Position numbers and translations under genes: made by a program | Shown: positions 38,201 through 52,300 of the stretch, piece after piece | Position numbering within the stretch: the stretch's first letter is position 1 | Layout of the letters: each line of letters starts with the position of its first letter | Notes under the pieces: model-generated | What the model was told of the DNA's origin: nothing | Seen by the model: the letters and a program-made list of their open reading frames with translations, nothing else | Databases searched by the model: none | Assembly (NCBI GenBank): GCA_023238725.1 | Contig: CM041553.1 | Span: 13,513,001-13,577,000, forward strand | Source of the DNA: Scortum barcoo | Taxonomy: Eukaryota; Chordata; Actinopteri; Centrarchiformes; Terapontidae | Direction: 5' to 3' | Length of the DNA: 64,000 bases

Positions 38201-41200
38201 GAAGTAATAAAACAGCATATTAGTACAATTAATATATACTATTTTTTAAACTCAAAACTGTAACATTTTGAATCAGTCATAGTATTGAATTGCAATTTTG
38301 AAGACTGGGTCTCTCTTGCTTGGAAATGTCAAATTCTTCAGTGCAATGCTGCTGAAGTTTCTCATCAAATGTTTCACCCACCTGCCTGGGTCATGTAATC
38401 CATGAGCAAAGATTTCAGGTGGCTGGTTGGTGCTGTTAAAGTACGGGTTGTTCCGCGGTATGGAATAAGGTGATGTACAGCAGTCTGTGTCCACATCCAC
38501 CCTCAGGACGGACCCTGTGAAATCACTGCATTCAAACACAAACAAAATACACCTTCACGATGGCAGGAGCTAGGAAAGAATTCAATCTTTGGGGCATACA
38601 CCAGCACTGGATCATTAATACTGCAAGACTGAGACCTCTGATCTCACCTTAGTCCGTCCATCTCCTCCATGTCATCCAGGGTGATCATGCCATCTCCCAG
38701 GATGATGTGCAACAGACCATCAGGGCTGAACAGAAGTTGACCGCCTAGGTGCTTCCTGTGGAGCTCTGCCACTTCCATCAGCACCCGGACAGTCCGGGTG
38801 TCCACCTGGTTTGGGTTTTTCCTAAAGAAAAACATGAATGATGATAAATGATGATTGTACAGGAGTGTGTACAACATTTCTATACTTCCATACAGTCTCA
38901 TATAAATTTTAAAGCATACACTTTATCAGGGTATTAGTAAATGGCTTTTGGATGCCACACAGTTGGCTCTTGTTTGGACTGAAGGCCACTGAAGAACTGC
39001 AGTGTAATGTTTTGAAACATGCTACGTAAGACATGATTTTATGAACAATTACACACTCTGATTGTCTCTAATTACTAGAATAATTGTGTTAATGGGTAAA
39101 ATCATACCACAGCAGGGACAAAAAATGCTGACATGACACAGTCCGACATAAAATTAGTTTAAGTAGTCTGGAGACATTTAGTCTAAATCCAATGCATTGT
39201 CTCATTAAGGCAAAGACGGTGGGTGGAGATGTAACACAGACAACGAAATGTTGCACAATTTCTGGTGCAAAATAAGGATCTGACTTCACAGTATCAGCAA
39301 CAAATATTTCATGATGTGTAACTTTGGGTACTACTGTGATTTTTAAAAAGCAGCTTAAAAAGCACCTCTTAAACTACCATCAAATACTTTAACTGTCATT
39401 TCTCCATTGGACCCTCAAATTAAGGACTATACGCAGTCATCAAGACTGCATGCCAGGACTATAATTAAGATTAGACCATTAAGTCAAACATACAACTGTG
39501 ATTGTGCAAATTAAAATGTAACATTCAAAACACGTTCGTGAGAAAAGGTTGTTTTCTTAATCACAGGAGTGTGATTAAGAGTGTTGCAAACGAACACCCA
39601 TTACGTATTAAGCAAAATAGCACACGCTGAAACTTAGGTGGGACGTTTGACCTACATTTTAAATCCCCATACGATAAAAATACTTGATGTTTTTCCCTTG
39701 CATCTTTTGAAAAATGATGCTATGTGCCCTTGAAGCTTTTATGTTTACTGCAGTTGCCATGGTCTCTGGCAAATCAAAGTTGCTGGATTAGAATAGCCAA
39801 ATATTATAATCAATTCCTCCAGGTTTTTGTGCTCAGGACTTTTTAACAACATCCAATAATTTCTAATTATTTCAATTTTGTCCTATTCTCATTCCAATTT
39901 CTCTTATTACATTTGAAAAGCTTACAATCTTTACAAATTAAACTATTTAAATTATTGAGTAATAAACTGTAAAATATGAGAATGTACAGGACTGAAAAGC
40001 AGATTGTGGAAATTTTCACCAACCGTCACACATCACTACAAACTACAACTAACCACACCATAAGCAGTCATGTATTTTTCTGTGTTAAGATGCCTTAAAA
40101 TCTTTATGGTTAAATAAGTGGGCTGTGCATAAAGAAATGCATTCCCAGGCTATATTAATCCTCAGTAGTTAATAGTTAGGTAATGTTGTGTAGACTGTGA
40201 GGCAGCTGAGGTTTTTGGTTTCCTTTCAGGCAGCGTACGGCCCATATTTAAGGTAGATTTGGCACACACACTTCTCCCATTACCTCGAAACGGTGTATTC
40301 AACCACACGGAGAATGTGGTCGTGTGGTCCGATGGCCCAGCGCTCTTGGTTGGTGGTGTAGGAGACGTAGAGCTTGCCATTCTTCTTGTAATTGGGGTGG
40401 AATGCCAGGCTTAGCAGGCCCCTTTCATCTCCACCCTGCAGTCAGATGAGAAACACAAAAGATCCAGGAGTTAATTATGTCCCTCCTTGGCTTCTGCTCG
40501 GCTCTGTGGGGTTGGAATCGCCCCCCCTCGGTCATCTTCATCATCACCAAGACCATTACATGCAACCCCTAAACACCCATCGCCCCCCCACCCCCCCCAA
40601 CCTCCTTTAATTCTTCAACCTCTCTAATCCCCCCCTTTTTTTTAATTTATCCATCACATTCCCTTTCACTCCCCTGCTATTCTCCCATTCTCTTTTTTTC
40701 TCCCCTCGCCTGTTTCACTTCACACCTTCACCAACCTCCCTGAATATACCATTACCAACCATTATAAAGCGTTTGACTCTGGGTAGAGCTGCACCTCCTC
40801 TACAAACCCCCCAACTTTACCCAGTCTTCTCTGCAGCCTGGTTATGCGCGCTTGTCCACAGGGTCGGGGGGCCCCTGTGACGCCCAGGCCCTCCCGGTGG
40901 CCTCCATTGTGCAGTGATTTGTGTGTGTAATCTTTGGGGGATATCCGTGAATGCTACGCTGAGTGGCTGAAAGAATTTATTAGCTCACTCACAGTTCATA
41001 GAGAGCACAAAAGTGCAGAGTGCTTCAGTCCGTGCTTTTTGCTCCCCGTCCCCTCGCTGCTTACACTGTTTACACAAAATCCATGCAAAATTCAAGTCTT
41101 GGAGGGGGTGGGGGTGGAGGTAGGGTTGGGGGGGCAAAGAGCTGCCAACTCCCACTGTCTTGGCAACATGTTTAGAAAACATCCAAATTGCTTGTGTAAT

Positions 41201-44200
41201 ATATGTAAACCTTTGTCTCACCCCGGAGGCAGCTACATCAGTTGTCACTACCCTGGTGGTCCTCCCATCATAGTTAGCTGTAATAATCAGCTACAGCATT
41301 TCGTTCCCCAGGCAAGGCAAGTCAGGTCTGCTTTTTCTTTTTTTTCTAATTTTTTTATGTTGTACTCTGTCACTATTTCTTCTTGACAAAAGAATAAACA
41401 AAATGCTAGGCTTAGGTGTGAAGAATGTTTATAAAGTGGTCTCTGCGTGATTGTATCCCTCCAAAACAGCCTGATTATTTTTTTCCTTCACTAAGAATAA
41501 TTTTTAAAAAGGAGTATCCTGCAGAGAAGTTATTCTTCTCTTGGCAAGCAAACAAGAATCATGTCTACAAATAACGCAGCTGTCTCATCCCTAAAGTATT
41601 CCAGCTAAAAATTGTTTTAAAAAGGAATTGTAAAAGGACTTAAAAAATAGATACGTTGGTTTAGACGTAAGTGGCAGAACCTGAATAGGTGTAGTCTATG
41701 TCACAGTCCAGGAACACACATCATAAATTGGTGTACTGGATCTCGTAGCTCTGTTTGGACTGCATTAAGACTCAGCCCCGTCAAACACATCAGTGACACA
41801 GGCCACATGTGAATGCAAAAGAGATGACTATTTGCAAAGGAATGTTCTTGAAGTACCACTGAGCAACAACAGAGACCCACATGATAAGCCACAGGGGTTC
41901 TATCAATCTGAATATAAAGTGAAATGTTGTGAAAGTTGACAAATAAATCTCCACCCCAAAGGGCAGAGTTCCTCCACAAGAAATTTATGAGTACTACTAA
42001 ATGTCAGATCATTGAAGTCTAATAAAAAAGGAGTTATGTGGGGAGTGGATGCAGCACACTGCACAGCTGGATATTAGTCAGACCAGAGGTGACTGCACTT
42101 TGCCAAAAAATGTCAAAAACTTTTATCTTGGGGAGAAGAAATTCTCAGCCTCACCTTGACAAACGTTGTATCCATATGTTGGATTCAGGGATGCAGTGAC
42201 CCGCATCCTCAAAATAAACTCACCACAGGAAGTGGGTCAAAGACCACGATTCCAAAGAGGCCTAGATCTGGAGCCAAAGGGGGGGACCACCAAGATACAC
42301 AGTGGTTAAATGGGCTGAAATATTAGCTCCCTTGCTAATGACTAGCTCCTTCAGCAGCAGGCAAACAGCAGAGCTGGCACCAGAGCCATGAGACGCAAAC
42401 ACTGTATTAGAGAGCCTTTCACTACAGAGCCAATTAAAAGAGATTCCCTGATTAAAAGAGGACCAAGTGCCAACCTTCCTCAGCATTGATCATGGTAAAA
42501 CCGATTAGATGGATGAGGGTCAATTTAGAGGTTTGTTTTATTGCTAACACTTTCTCTTCATATTAATAACAATTTGTGATCATAATTTCTAAACAACATA
42601 TGTTGCTGATTGCAATGATTGCCATCTCCAAACCTCTTTCAAACTACAAAAACGCCTCTGCTGTGTCTACTTAAAACACATTTCCTCCATTTTCCCCTTC
42701 GCATCTTTGTGTTTTTTATGACTGCCATCATTCTTCCACAGCCAGGCAGGGGGTTCTGATTGAATCTCTCATGAGGTTTTATCTCTTCATTTTTCACAAA
42801 CACCTGCCTCTGCATTCCTCTTTTCCCTCCAATTCTGTTCTCTGGGGCTCCGGCTTTGGCACTGTCAAAAGTGTTGGAGTCGTTCCACAGAAAGCTGGGA
42901 AAGTGAGGTGCGGGGATGAGGAGCGGTTGTTATCTCACGTCTCACGGTGCATTACATGGAATGCTGGTCCTCTCTGAGTGGCGGAGGGAGACACACTCAC
43001 ACACAGCCTCACACACACACACAACGCTACCATTTCCAATTCTGCATGGGGCAGCTGTCTTTGAGTCCGAGTAACGCACGTGTTGGCTCATGCATTGTTA
43101 CCCTGAACCTTTCGATCCTTCTTCGCTGGCTCATGGGCATTCCTCCACTGAAAAGACATTCCACATGAGTTGATTGGAGCAAAACAATGTCTACGCCCTT
43201 CACTCAGCGACTACCTGCAGCATCTACACTCACACGTCCCACACACACAGACAACACACACTTCCTGTGTAGTACTCTCTGCTTCTCCTCATGTGCACTG
43301 AGAATCACTCTGCCATTCTGCCACATTTTGATATATAAATCACGAAAAGTTCATAGAATAGACTAGATTTGTTAACATTTCACCTTTCACCAGCAGGCAT
43401 TACACAGTCTTGGGATAACTGTATCAGTATGAGTTTGACCCTGCTTTGCAAGATAAAGCCACTTATTTTAGTCTGTACAAGAGCAGCTCTGAGCCTCTGA
43501 TGGCCGCTGAGAATGCAGAGCAGCTGTCAGCGGAGCAGGGACAGAAAAAATAACATGCTGTGACTTATTTGTTTAAAGAGTGAAATATTTTATTGCAGGC
43601 CTCCCTCCGCCCCCATTACACGGGCTAATACATGTCAGTGGACTGTCAGCTCACAGATGTCTTCATTTATTAAACTCACTGTCACTGTCACACATGCTAC
43701 TCTTGAGTGTCTTTTTTGTGAAGTTGTACAGAATCAGAGGCTACAAATACCACGAGACACCACAGAAGAAAGGGAAGCTTTACTTGTATATCAAAGAGTG
43801 TTTTTCACACCGAACACCACCTGTGCTTGTGTGGCACTAGCTTACAGAACAAACATGATGCTATTGTGTCCTCAAACTCTTGGGATATGTGGAACCTCTG
43901 AGGAACTCAAGTGACCGTAATTTACTTTTTACATAGAGAAGAAAGTCTAGTTTTTCAAACATGCCTGAAAAACCATTTTTATTGTACTTTATCAAGAATG
44001 TTGTTTAGACCTAATGTTATCGCTTTAAGTTCTCTTCTATAGTATATCCTCTTTAATGTTGTATTTTTTTAAAAACATACAGACACTAATTAACTAGAGT
44101 GTTTTGTTTGATCTGGTTTGTACATGGAAGAAGCTGCAGCCAGTAATGTAAATATGGATATGTATTTGGAAGAGTAACAAACCCTTAGGATAGGAGTGTT

Positions 44201-47200
44201 GAGTGCGAACCATTGTCAAAACTCCTTAAAAACCTTGACAAAAACACATTTTGTATATTTTGTATTATCTGTAGTTTTTGCATTTTTTTAATTATCCATG
44301 TTGGTATTGGAGTCAGAAATCCAGTATCAGTCGGGCTGGTCAAAATCGGCTCCATGCACCAGTTCTGAACCACATCCTGTCGCAGGGCTCTATCCAATCA
44401 GGAGGTTTGTTCACAATTCACAATCATGTAAGAGGTGTGTAAATGTGAGCCAATTGTGGAAAGACCACTGTGATGATGACATGGGTAGTGTGTTTGTGTG
44501 TGTGAATTTGTGTGTAAGTGTGTCTATGGGTAGGTGGGTGGCTGGGTGGCGAGGACTCGAGTATAGAGATTGAATTTCAGGAGAAGAACACCCACAGCGC
44601 AGCTAGGAGCCCACACCACCACAGCACAGCATTGTTTCTGTGCAGTTCAGCTTAATTGGCACCGGGGGGATCCATGGAAGGAGGGGGATAGAGGAGCAGA
44701 AGGAAACACAGAACATTACAATCAAAGCATGTGCATGGAGCTGATGATAAACCCGTTATCTGCCCTGTCTCCTGGGGGCCTGGGTTCCTCTCTCTGTATA
44801 AAGGCACCTCCATCCTGTTGATGCTGCCAGTAAACACCTTAGCCCTCCCCTGGTTCTGTTTCACCCCGTGTGGCTGGGAGCCTGATCTGGCAGCCAACAT
44901 CACAGAATAGGACTCCTGGGGCCTGCAGGGGATCGAGCCACGTCTAATTGTCATAATGATCACTTTATCCACGACCAGTTTGGATTGAACGATGATAAGG
45001 GAGCACAGCAGAGCAGTGAGAGCATCCCGCAGGGGGCAGTTGCATATTCAATTGCTGTGCTCCGTTTGACTCCTTGTAAGCAAAAGGTCTTGTCAGTGGA
45101 GGAGCAGGAGGCATGCGTGATAGATAAACTTCCTGTCTGAGAGTGTCCCCCCCAAACATCCCAGCTAACCCATCTTGTGCAATCTAAACTATTTCTAAAA
45201 GTCAAAATCTGAGATGCAGCGAGGACTGTGGATGAAAAATAAATATCAAGACTTATCTACAATTACTTTGTCTCTACAACTGAGATTATTGGCACACAAT
45301 TCTGATGTTCTACAGGATATTTTATATTACAAACTATTTACATCCATGTCAATATTTCCGACATCATTAGCACCACACAATTATACACAATTATGGCCCA
45401 CTCTGTGATCCAACTGACCAAACCAAAACTCTGCATACAGCTAAGAAGATATAAATGAGAAAAGGTACTTCACATGCACTCTTATTTCATTTTTACTGTT
45501 TTGCTTGTGTTCATTTCTCTCAGAGAGGGTGCGAAGCCAAACAGAAAGAGAACACATGGTTGGTTGCCCCTTGACACTACAGTGTCCTGTCACATCCGTG
45601 TCACATCTTTGTTGAAGAATAAAGAGTGTGAACAACATTACAGTTTAAAGCTGAGAGACAGCTGTTTCACTGTCATTACAGTCATCACGTGTGGTGTGGA
45701 GTCAGTCGCTATGTAAAGTATTGGGTAAGTCACCATGTGGGATATTAGAACCCTTATAGAAACAATATGGGAGAAATTAAGAAAGACATTAACCCATCTT
45801 GTGAAAATTAGCAGTGAGCACAATGTGTTCTGTATGTACAGTTAATTAGCAGGTAATAGCGTAATGATTAGCCACGATCACATTTGATGAATGACTGCTT
45901 GTTTGGTGTAATTATACTAATAGTGAGCAGACACCGCTTTCAAGGGATTTGTCTTGGCTAGAGATGTTACTCGCACGTTTACATAGGTGCAAACAGTTGT
46001 GTTGTAAAGGACTGTGACACACTGTTTTCCTATTCTAACAATGTAGGAAACAATATTTCATGCGCTATTCAACAAGTTCCTTTTCTTTTCTCTTTCCTGT
46101 TTACACCCATTCTCAAATTACAGCCACATTATCACCCCTGTGATTCCTTCAACACTGTTAACACATTCCTCACTCCTACCTTCAGGCCGTTTTGCACCAG
46201 CTTGTGGATGTCCAGGAAGGGCTCCTTGATTAGCTCGAGGTCATGGTCGATTATCCTGACAATTCCCTCCCTCTCCAGGACAAATAGCCGCTGGGATCCG
46301 TCCCCACAGTGTACCACAGCCACTGGCTGCCTCAGACCACTCAACACCTCCTGGGCACAGTAGCAGTTGTGTTTGTGTTTCCTGGGTAACAAGGGAGATA
46401 CAAAAGGTCAGAGGCCGATAGTGGTGGTGAATAATCCAGTTATAAGGTCAAAGGGGCATGATATAATTTAAGCTGATAGTATTTAGAAAAAAACAGGAAT
46501 AGCATGTAAAAATAGTTTAACCTGAAATCATTTTCATTTTTCTCTTGACAGCCATCTGACAAAAAAATCTGAATAAAATGCCTTTCACTCCATTGCCTGG
46601 TGTCGCAAGTACTAGCAGGTGTGCTCTTTCATTCTCATTCTTGGTTTTGTAGTGGGAAGTCAGATGTTTACTTTTGCTAAAGCTCTGTGAGATTTTTCTC
46701 ACATTTGCTGGTTTAATGCTTTGGTGACTTGCCGTTACCCAAAGTGGGAGGGGAAACAGAGGTGCAAGCTTGCCACTGACAAGCCAAACACACTGTAATT
46801 TGGGTGTTGGCAGACAGTGTTTTGTGCCATATTCTATTTGTTAGACCATGGTGCACAGTGAGGCCTGTAAGTTTTCCAATTCCTTTTCTTGTTTATTTTA
46901 CTTTTATTGTACTCTCCTAACCAGTAAACACATTCAAATGGGCAGCAAAAATCCAGTTCATACTTAGGTCCAATTCCTACCAGCATCTCTGAAGTTTAAC
47001 AATTGCGACTGCCCCAGACGTAGCTGAGACAACAGTCTCTAATTTGTGTGACTTCACACACCAAATCCATTGATTGTCTTGATCAAATCTTGCACAACAA
47101 GCACCAGACAAGTTGCAAACATCCAACCTTTTGTGTTAAATGTAAATCTACCTGGTTCAGAATTTCCAGGTTTCCGCAAAGAAAGCAACCTGTGATATCC

Positions 47201-49365
47201 TAGATTGGACACACATTTGTGATTCAGAGCCATAAAATATTATAACACAACTAAAACTTATTTCTCCTCTCTACATCACTGAAGTCTCTCACAATCACCT
47301 GTTCTCAGTAATTCTCTTGCTCTGTCTTTCCATCTGAATTCAAATACACCGGTTTACTGGGGCATCAGCTGCATGTGTCATCATTAATTCACTAACTAAG
47401 TAATTAACCCTCCCTTGTACACCCTTTACTGTGCAGGGACCCGACCACATTGTAAAGAAAGGGCCTGGAACTCTTGAGTATCTCTCAGAGGATAAGATGC
47501 AGATGCTACAAATAAGCCCCATACTTTAACTTTTGGAGGTTATTTGACTGACTGCTGGTTGCTGTTATTCAGGTGCACATACTGCTTGGCCTTCTTGCCT
47601 CGGGGAAAACAGAGATGAAAGGCATCCCCCCGCAAAGCCCTCTGTGATGTACAGACCCTTGCAGTGAGGGAGGCAACCAAAATGATGCAGGATAAGCATT
47701 TTCATTATGTGAGCAAAGCTGACCAAATGCAGTCTGGACAAACTTTAGGATTAGAGGAGAGATGGCATAGCATTTCTGTCTGAGAGTATGGACCATGTCA
47801 AAATAGACTACGATCCCAGAACATGTGACCCAAGCTATGCTGGTTTCTCAGAAAACATAACATCTGAATGTCATGAATCTTAACTCATAAGTACTAATGA
47901 AGCCTGAAAAGAAAAGTTCACTTGGCTGAAACACATTTTAAAAGAGCCAAACTCATTCAAAATAATATGTACATCTTCCATTGTGTAACTAAATCAGAAA
48001 ACAAGGTAAAAATCACGCCACAAACCTGCTGATATCTTCGATTTTCTCATCTCCCAAGTAGTTGGAATCTTGCCCTTGTGGTTGCTTTCGTTGAAAGTCT
48101 GGAAAGCAAAGACTGGCATCTCTCCTCCCATAGTATTGGCAGAACTCATCCACATCGGCTTGGAACAGTTCTGGCAAAAACAACATATATAGACAATGAC
48201 AGAGAGTCTTACACTTACTGCAGATAGTGGAATGTTAGATTGCTTCATACACTGGGCTCATGTAGATGGCTAAACCAACAGAATCCAAGGAAGTGTTTTC
48301 ATGGTATTTAAGTTGTCTATGTGCAAGTGTCTGTAGTGTATGTGGCTGTGCTATATGTGTGTGGAGGACAAAAGAGTAAGAGAAAGACAGAAGAGGAACA
48401 GAAAAAGGATGTGATGTGCTTGTGTGCTGGGGAGGGTTGGAGTTATGCTTGATGAGCCAAAACAAATCCTGGCTAGACTGAGCTGAAACTGAACAAGTGA
48501 AGAGAAACTGGGCCAATCCAAATGGATTGCAGATTAGACAGGGCTCTGCAGTGGACACACAGCTAAAAGACTGCATTTTCAATTTACACAGTTTACACAG
48601 TCATTTTCTTAAACGATGACCTGGTGCTTGTCCCAATGGATCCACATAGTAAAGAATTTTCTGAAGTCTGTTCAGCATAGCAATCAATGATAATAAAAAA
48701 ACGCAACATCAGGTGTGATGTGTGGTGATTTTCTTTCTCTGGCCTCAAAAATATTACACATCATCTGAAAGACATTAGATTACTAGAAGTGTTAAACTGG
48801 ATATCCCCTTTAAACTTTACATTTACAAAATGAAGAAACAGGACAAAAAAAACTACAAAGCATTTTCGTTATGTTGTGCAACTTAACACTGTATTTACAG
48901 AAAAATCAAGCCTGAAGTGTTCGATAGAAATTAATTTCAATTGACGACACATACAGAGAAATCCTCTAGAATAATCTTAGTCTGACTCTGTTGATGCCTT
49001 TAATCCAAACTTAAAAATAATCTTTTCACCTTAACTTTTCAGTTAGTTGTTTATCACTTGAAGCTGTGTTACCACTGGCCCATTGGTTGGCTTCAGTCTC
49101 AATCAATCTATTAAGTGCTTATAGTCCATGTTTGTCCTGCTGATTAGAAATCTGTGAATTTTCTGAAAACCAGCACATCTCTCTAACCCTCTGTTTGTTG
49201 TCCCAAAACATGGCTATGGCTATCCAATCTCTCTCTCTCTCTCTCTCCTCTCGCTCCTTGTTTCTACTCTCCTCTTCACTCAGGCTTCCCTGGCTGTTGG
49301 TGCCTCTTAGCAGATGTTTGGGTCTGGATCTTTGTCCTCCAGGGGAATCAGCCATCCCTTAAGTG

Positions 49366-49399
<34 letters not shown>

Positions 49400-52300
49400 C
49401 CTAGCGTGCATGTTGTCTCTCTCTCCCTCTGGGGGTTTGTTTCCTTTAACATTTCTGTGTTAATGGTGTGCTCCAGCTTTGCCTCTTGTCCACTTGTGCA
49501 CTCCTCGTTCCAAGTCTGTGTGGTGGAGAGGAGCTTGTGTGGCATGTCCCATCTGTCTGGCAGCTACTGGAAATTGCGCGACATCCTTCCTTAACCATAT
49601 TCTTCAAATATGTTTCGATCCATTTATAATTTAGCCATCCTAGTTGTACATCAACTATGTTGGTCTATTCTGTACAGACAATATCTTTTTCATGTTCTTC
49701 CATCCATTTTCTGTTGATCTTCTAAAGTTTCTTCCATTTTTTCCCCTGTTAATCGAGCATCTAAGGAGCATCTAAGGAAGGGTGTCATATGCTGTACAGA
49801 TTGTGAAGCCCCCTGAGGAATTCAGGGTGAAACCACCATCATCATTCCTTGTTTCCCTTTGGCCTGCTGGTTTATCTAAAACATTTCAGTGCCAGGGTAT
49901 GAAGTGATCTGCGCAAACACGGCACTCACAGACAGCTACGCCTCCAGCCTGCGCAGTCACAACATTATTCCCGGCAAAAAGCAAAGTGTGCAGAGGGTCT
50001 CAGAGGCCCTTCGCGACCTAAAAACAATCTTGCAAATATTGTTTCCTTTAGTCAATCCCTCAGAGGACAGAGGAGAGCAAATACACCAGTGATAAAAACA
50101 CAAACAGGACTCTCCCCGTCAATCCTTTCATCTCCCTCTCCTGCCACACACCGACCACAAGCGCTGACCGCACTAAATACTGGAGGTGATAGGATATCCC
50201 CTCAAACATCTAAACACAACATGAAGATCAAACACACACAGAAACACACACACACAGCTCTGGCTATACCACCCACCCACTTGTGTCTGCAGTTATCTTA
50301 ACCATGCTGGTTGGGGACCTCGGGTGCAGGGTGTGTGGGGGTTAAGTGAAGAGGGGAGGAAGATGTGAGAGAAGAGGGGTATGGGGAAGGTGGGAGGCCT
50401 CCAGGCACAAGTGAGAGTCAAGGCAGTAAATGTCTTTATGGAGAAATGGGGGCTAAGTACACGGCCTAATCAAGGGCCAGTAAGAAGTTTCATGGGAGCA
50501 GGACGACAGTTATAGATGCTGTAAAGGCTACTGTTTCATTTTAATACCTTTGGCCAGGAATTTTGAATTAGCAAAAGTTAAGCATGTACCATATTGTCTG
50601 TTCATGTTTGTGGTTATAGCCACTATTACTGACTTGCATGATTAGATGCAGAGACACAATAACATATAACATATAACCTTTGGGGAAGATTTCTCTAAAA
50701 AGGATTCAGTCTAATTAATCCTTTTTTGTTATTGTTTCTTTATTAGTTGTTGTAAATCCACAAGCTCTGACATTATGTTCAAAATTTATTGTACTCTGTG
50801 CAGAAAAGAGCATGAACCAAGTTAAAAAGAGGAGGAAGCATGTGCACGGGAAGGAAAAACAAAAAAACAAGAGAGAAAGAGAGAGAAGGAAGAAGGGGAG
50901 TAAGAGCGAGAGAGAGAGAGCGAGAGAGAGGCGAGTGAGGGACAGAACTCTGTCCATATTCCTGGCTCCCCAGCGCTAAAGTTATACTTCCATCTGGTTG
51001 TCTTCCAAGGCAACCTGGGTGGCCCACCCAAAGTACTTGACATCTTGATGCACTTCAGCAGTTTTACATACACACAACCTTTGTAGAAAAATAAATGTGT
51101 CATTCGTCACCACATATGCTGATCTGTGGAGGGCTAAGGGGGATTGGGGGGGAGCGGCGAGGAGCATGACGGTGAACACAGGCGAGAAGGGGAGGGGTGT
51201 TCTTCTCTGGATTCCTCTCTTGAGTTTTTTGGTTTGACTCTGTGAGCCCATATGTCTGTCAGCTCATGAGCAAGTAACAAAACTCCAGACAAGTCCTCTT
51301 CTTCTCTTTCCACGCTGTGCCAGCCTCGACAGCAGTGCAAGTATTGCACAAGATATACCAGCAGGTCATTAGATGAAGAGGAGGATGGACTCGGATGGAA
51401 TGTGAGTGTATGTGTTTGATACTTGATTTGAGCTGCAGCGTACCATGTGGGTGGGTTGCAGACAAGTGTGTTTGAAAGTGTTCTCTGTTTGCAAATCTCG
51501 GCAGATCTAATCAGTCTGTGGCGACAGAGATTGGAAGAAGACTTGGCTGGAGGAGAAAAGACAGTCCAAAAGTGTTTGATCATGTTTGGTATGCAGTCTG
51601 AAGGCACAGGTAGCTGTGATCTTGCATCCCTTCAAAGGAAATACTTCTGAAGACCAATTGCTTTCAGGGGACACAAGGGTTCCTATTATTTAGCAGTAAC
51701 GTACCTACAAGGAAAACTGTTGTATTAAGCTGTGTTTTTCACTGTTTTGTGCATTTTGCCATCTCATAGTAGAGCTCATAGTCGGAGATGACAGGGGCCG
51801 GTAAAGCAACACTTCAACTGTGTTTGGATTCGTGTGAACTTACAACTCGAAAGAAAACACACCAGTGGCAGGGCATGAAACGCAGGTTTTTAAGTGACGA
51901 GGAAGGCAAGGTGCCGGGCATTCATGTCTAGACCACAGTCAGGGTGCTTCTGCATCCCGAATACAGAATCCAACCCAAGAGTTGAGTCTGGTGAGCAGTG
52001 TCCAGGAGCAGGTTATAAAAAAGTTCATTTTGCTCCAGTCCAGTTTTCTGGAAAACTGGTCGGACTGGGCTGGCGTTTGAGAAATGTGTTTTTTTGAACC
52101 CACCTTTGCAAATCAAATATTTTCCATTCACATTTCAGGAAATGTCTCAAATCTGTGTATTGTTACTACACTCAAGGTCTTAAAAAAAGTAAAATGCAAA
52201 TTTATGTGGATTAAAATAAACGTGCACGATCTGAACAAACATAACAGAGACAAGAGAACAAAACTTTCTGCACCTGTGCAGTAAACACAGCTAGATTAGA

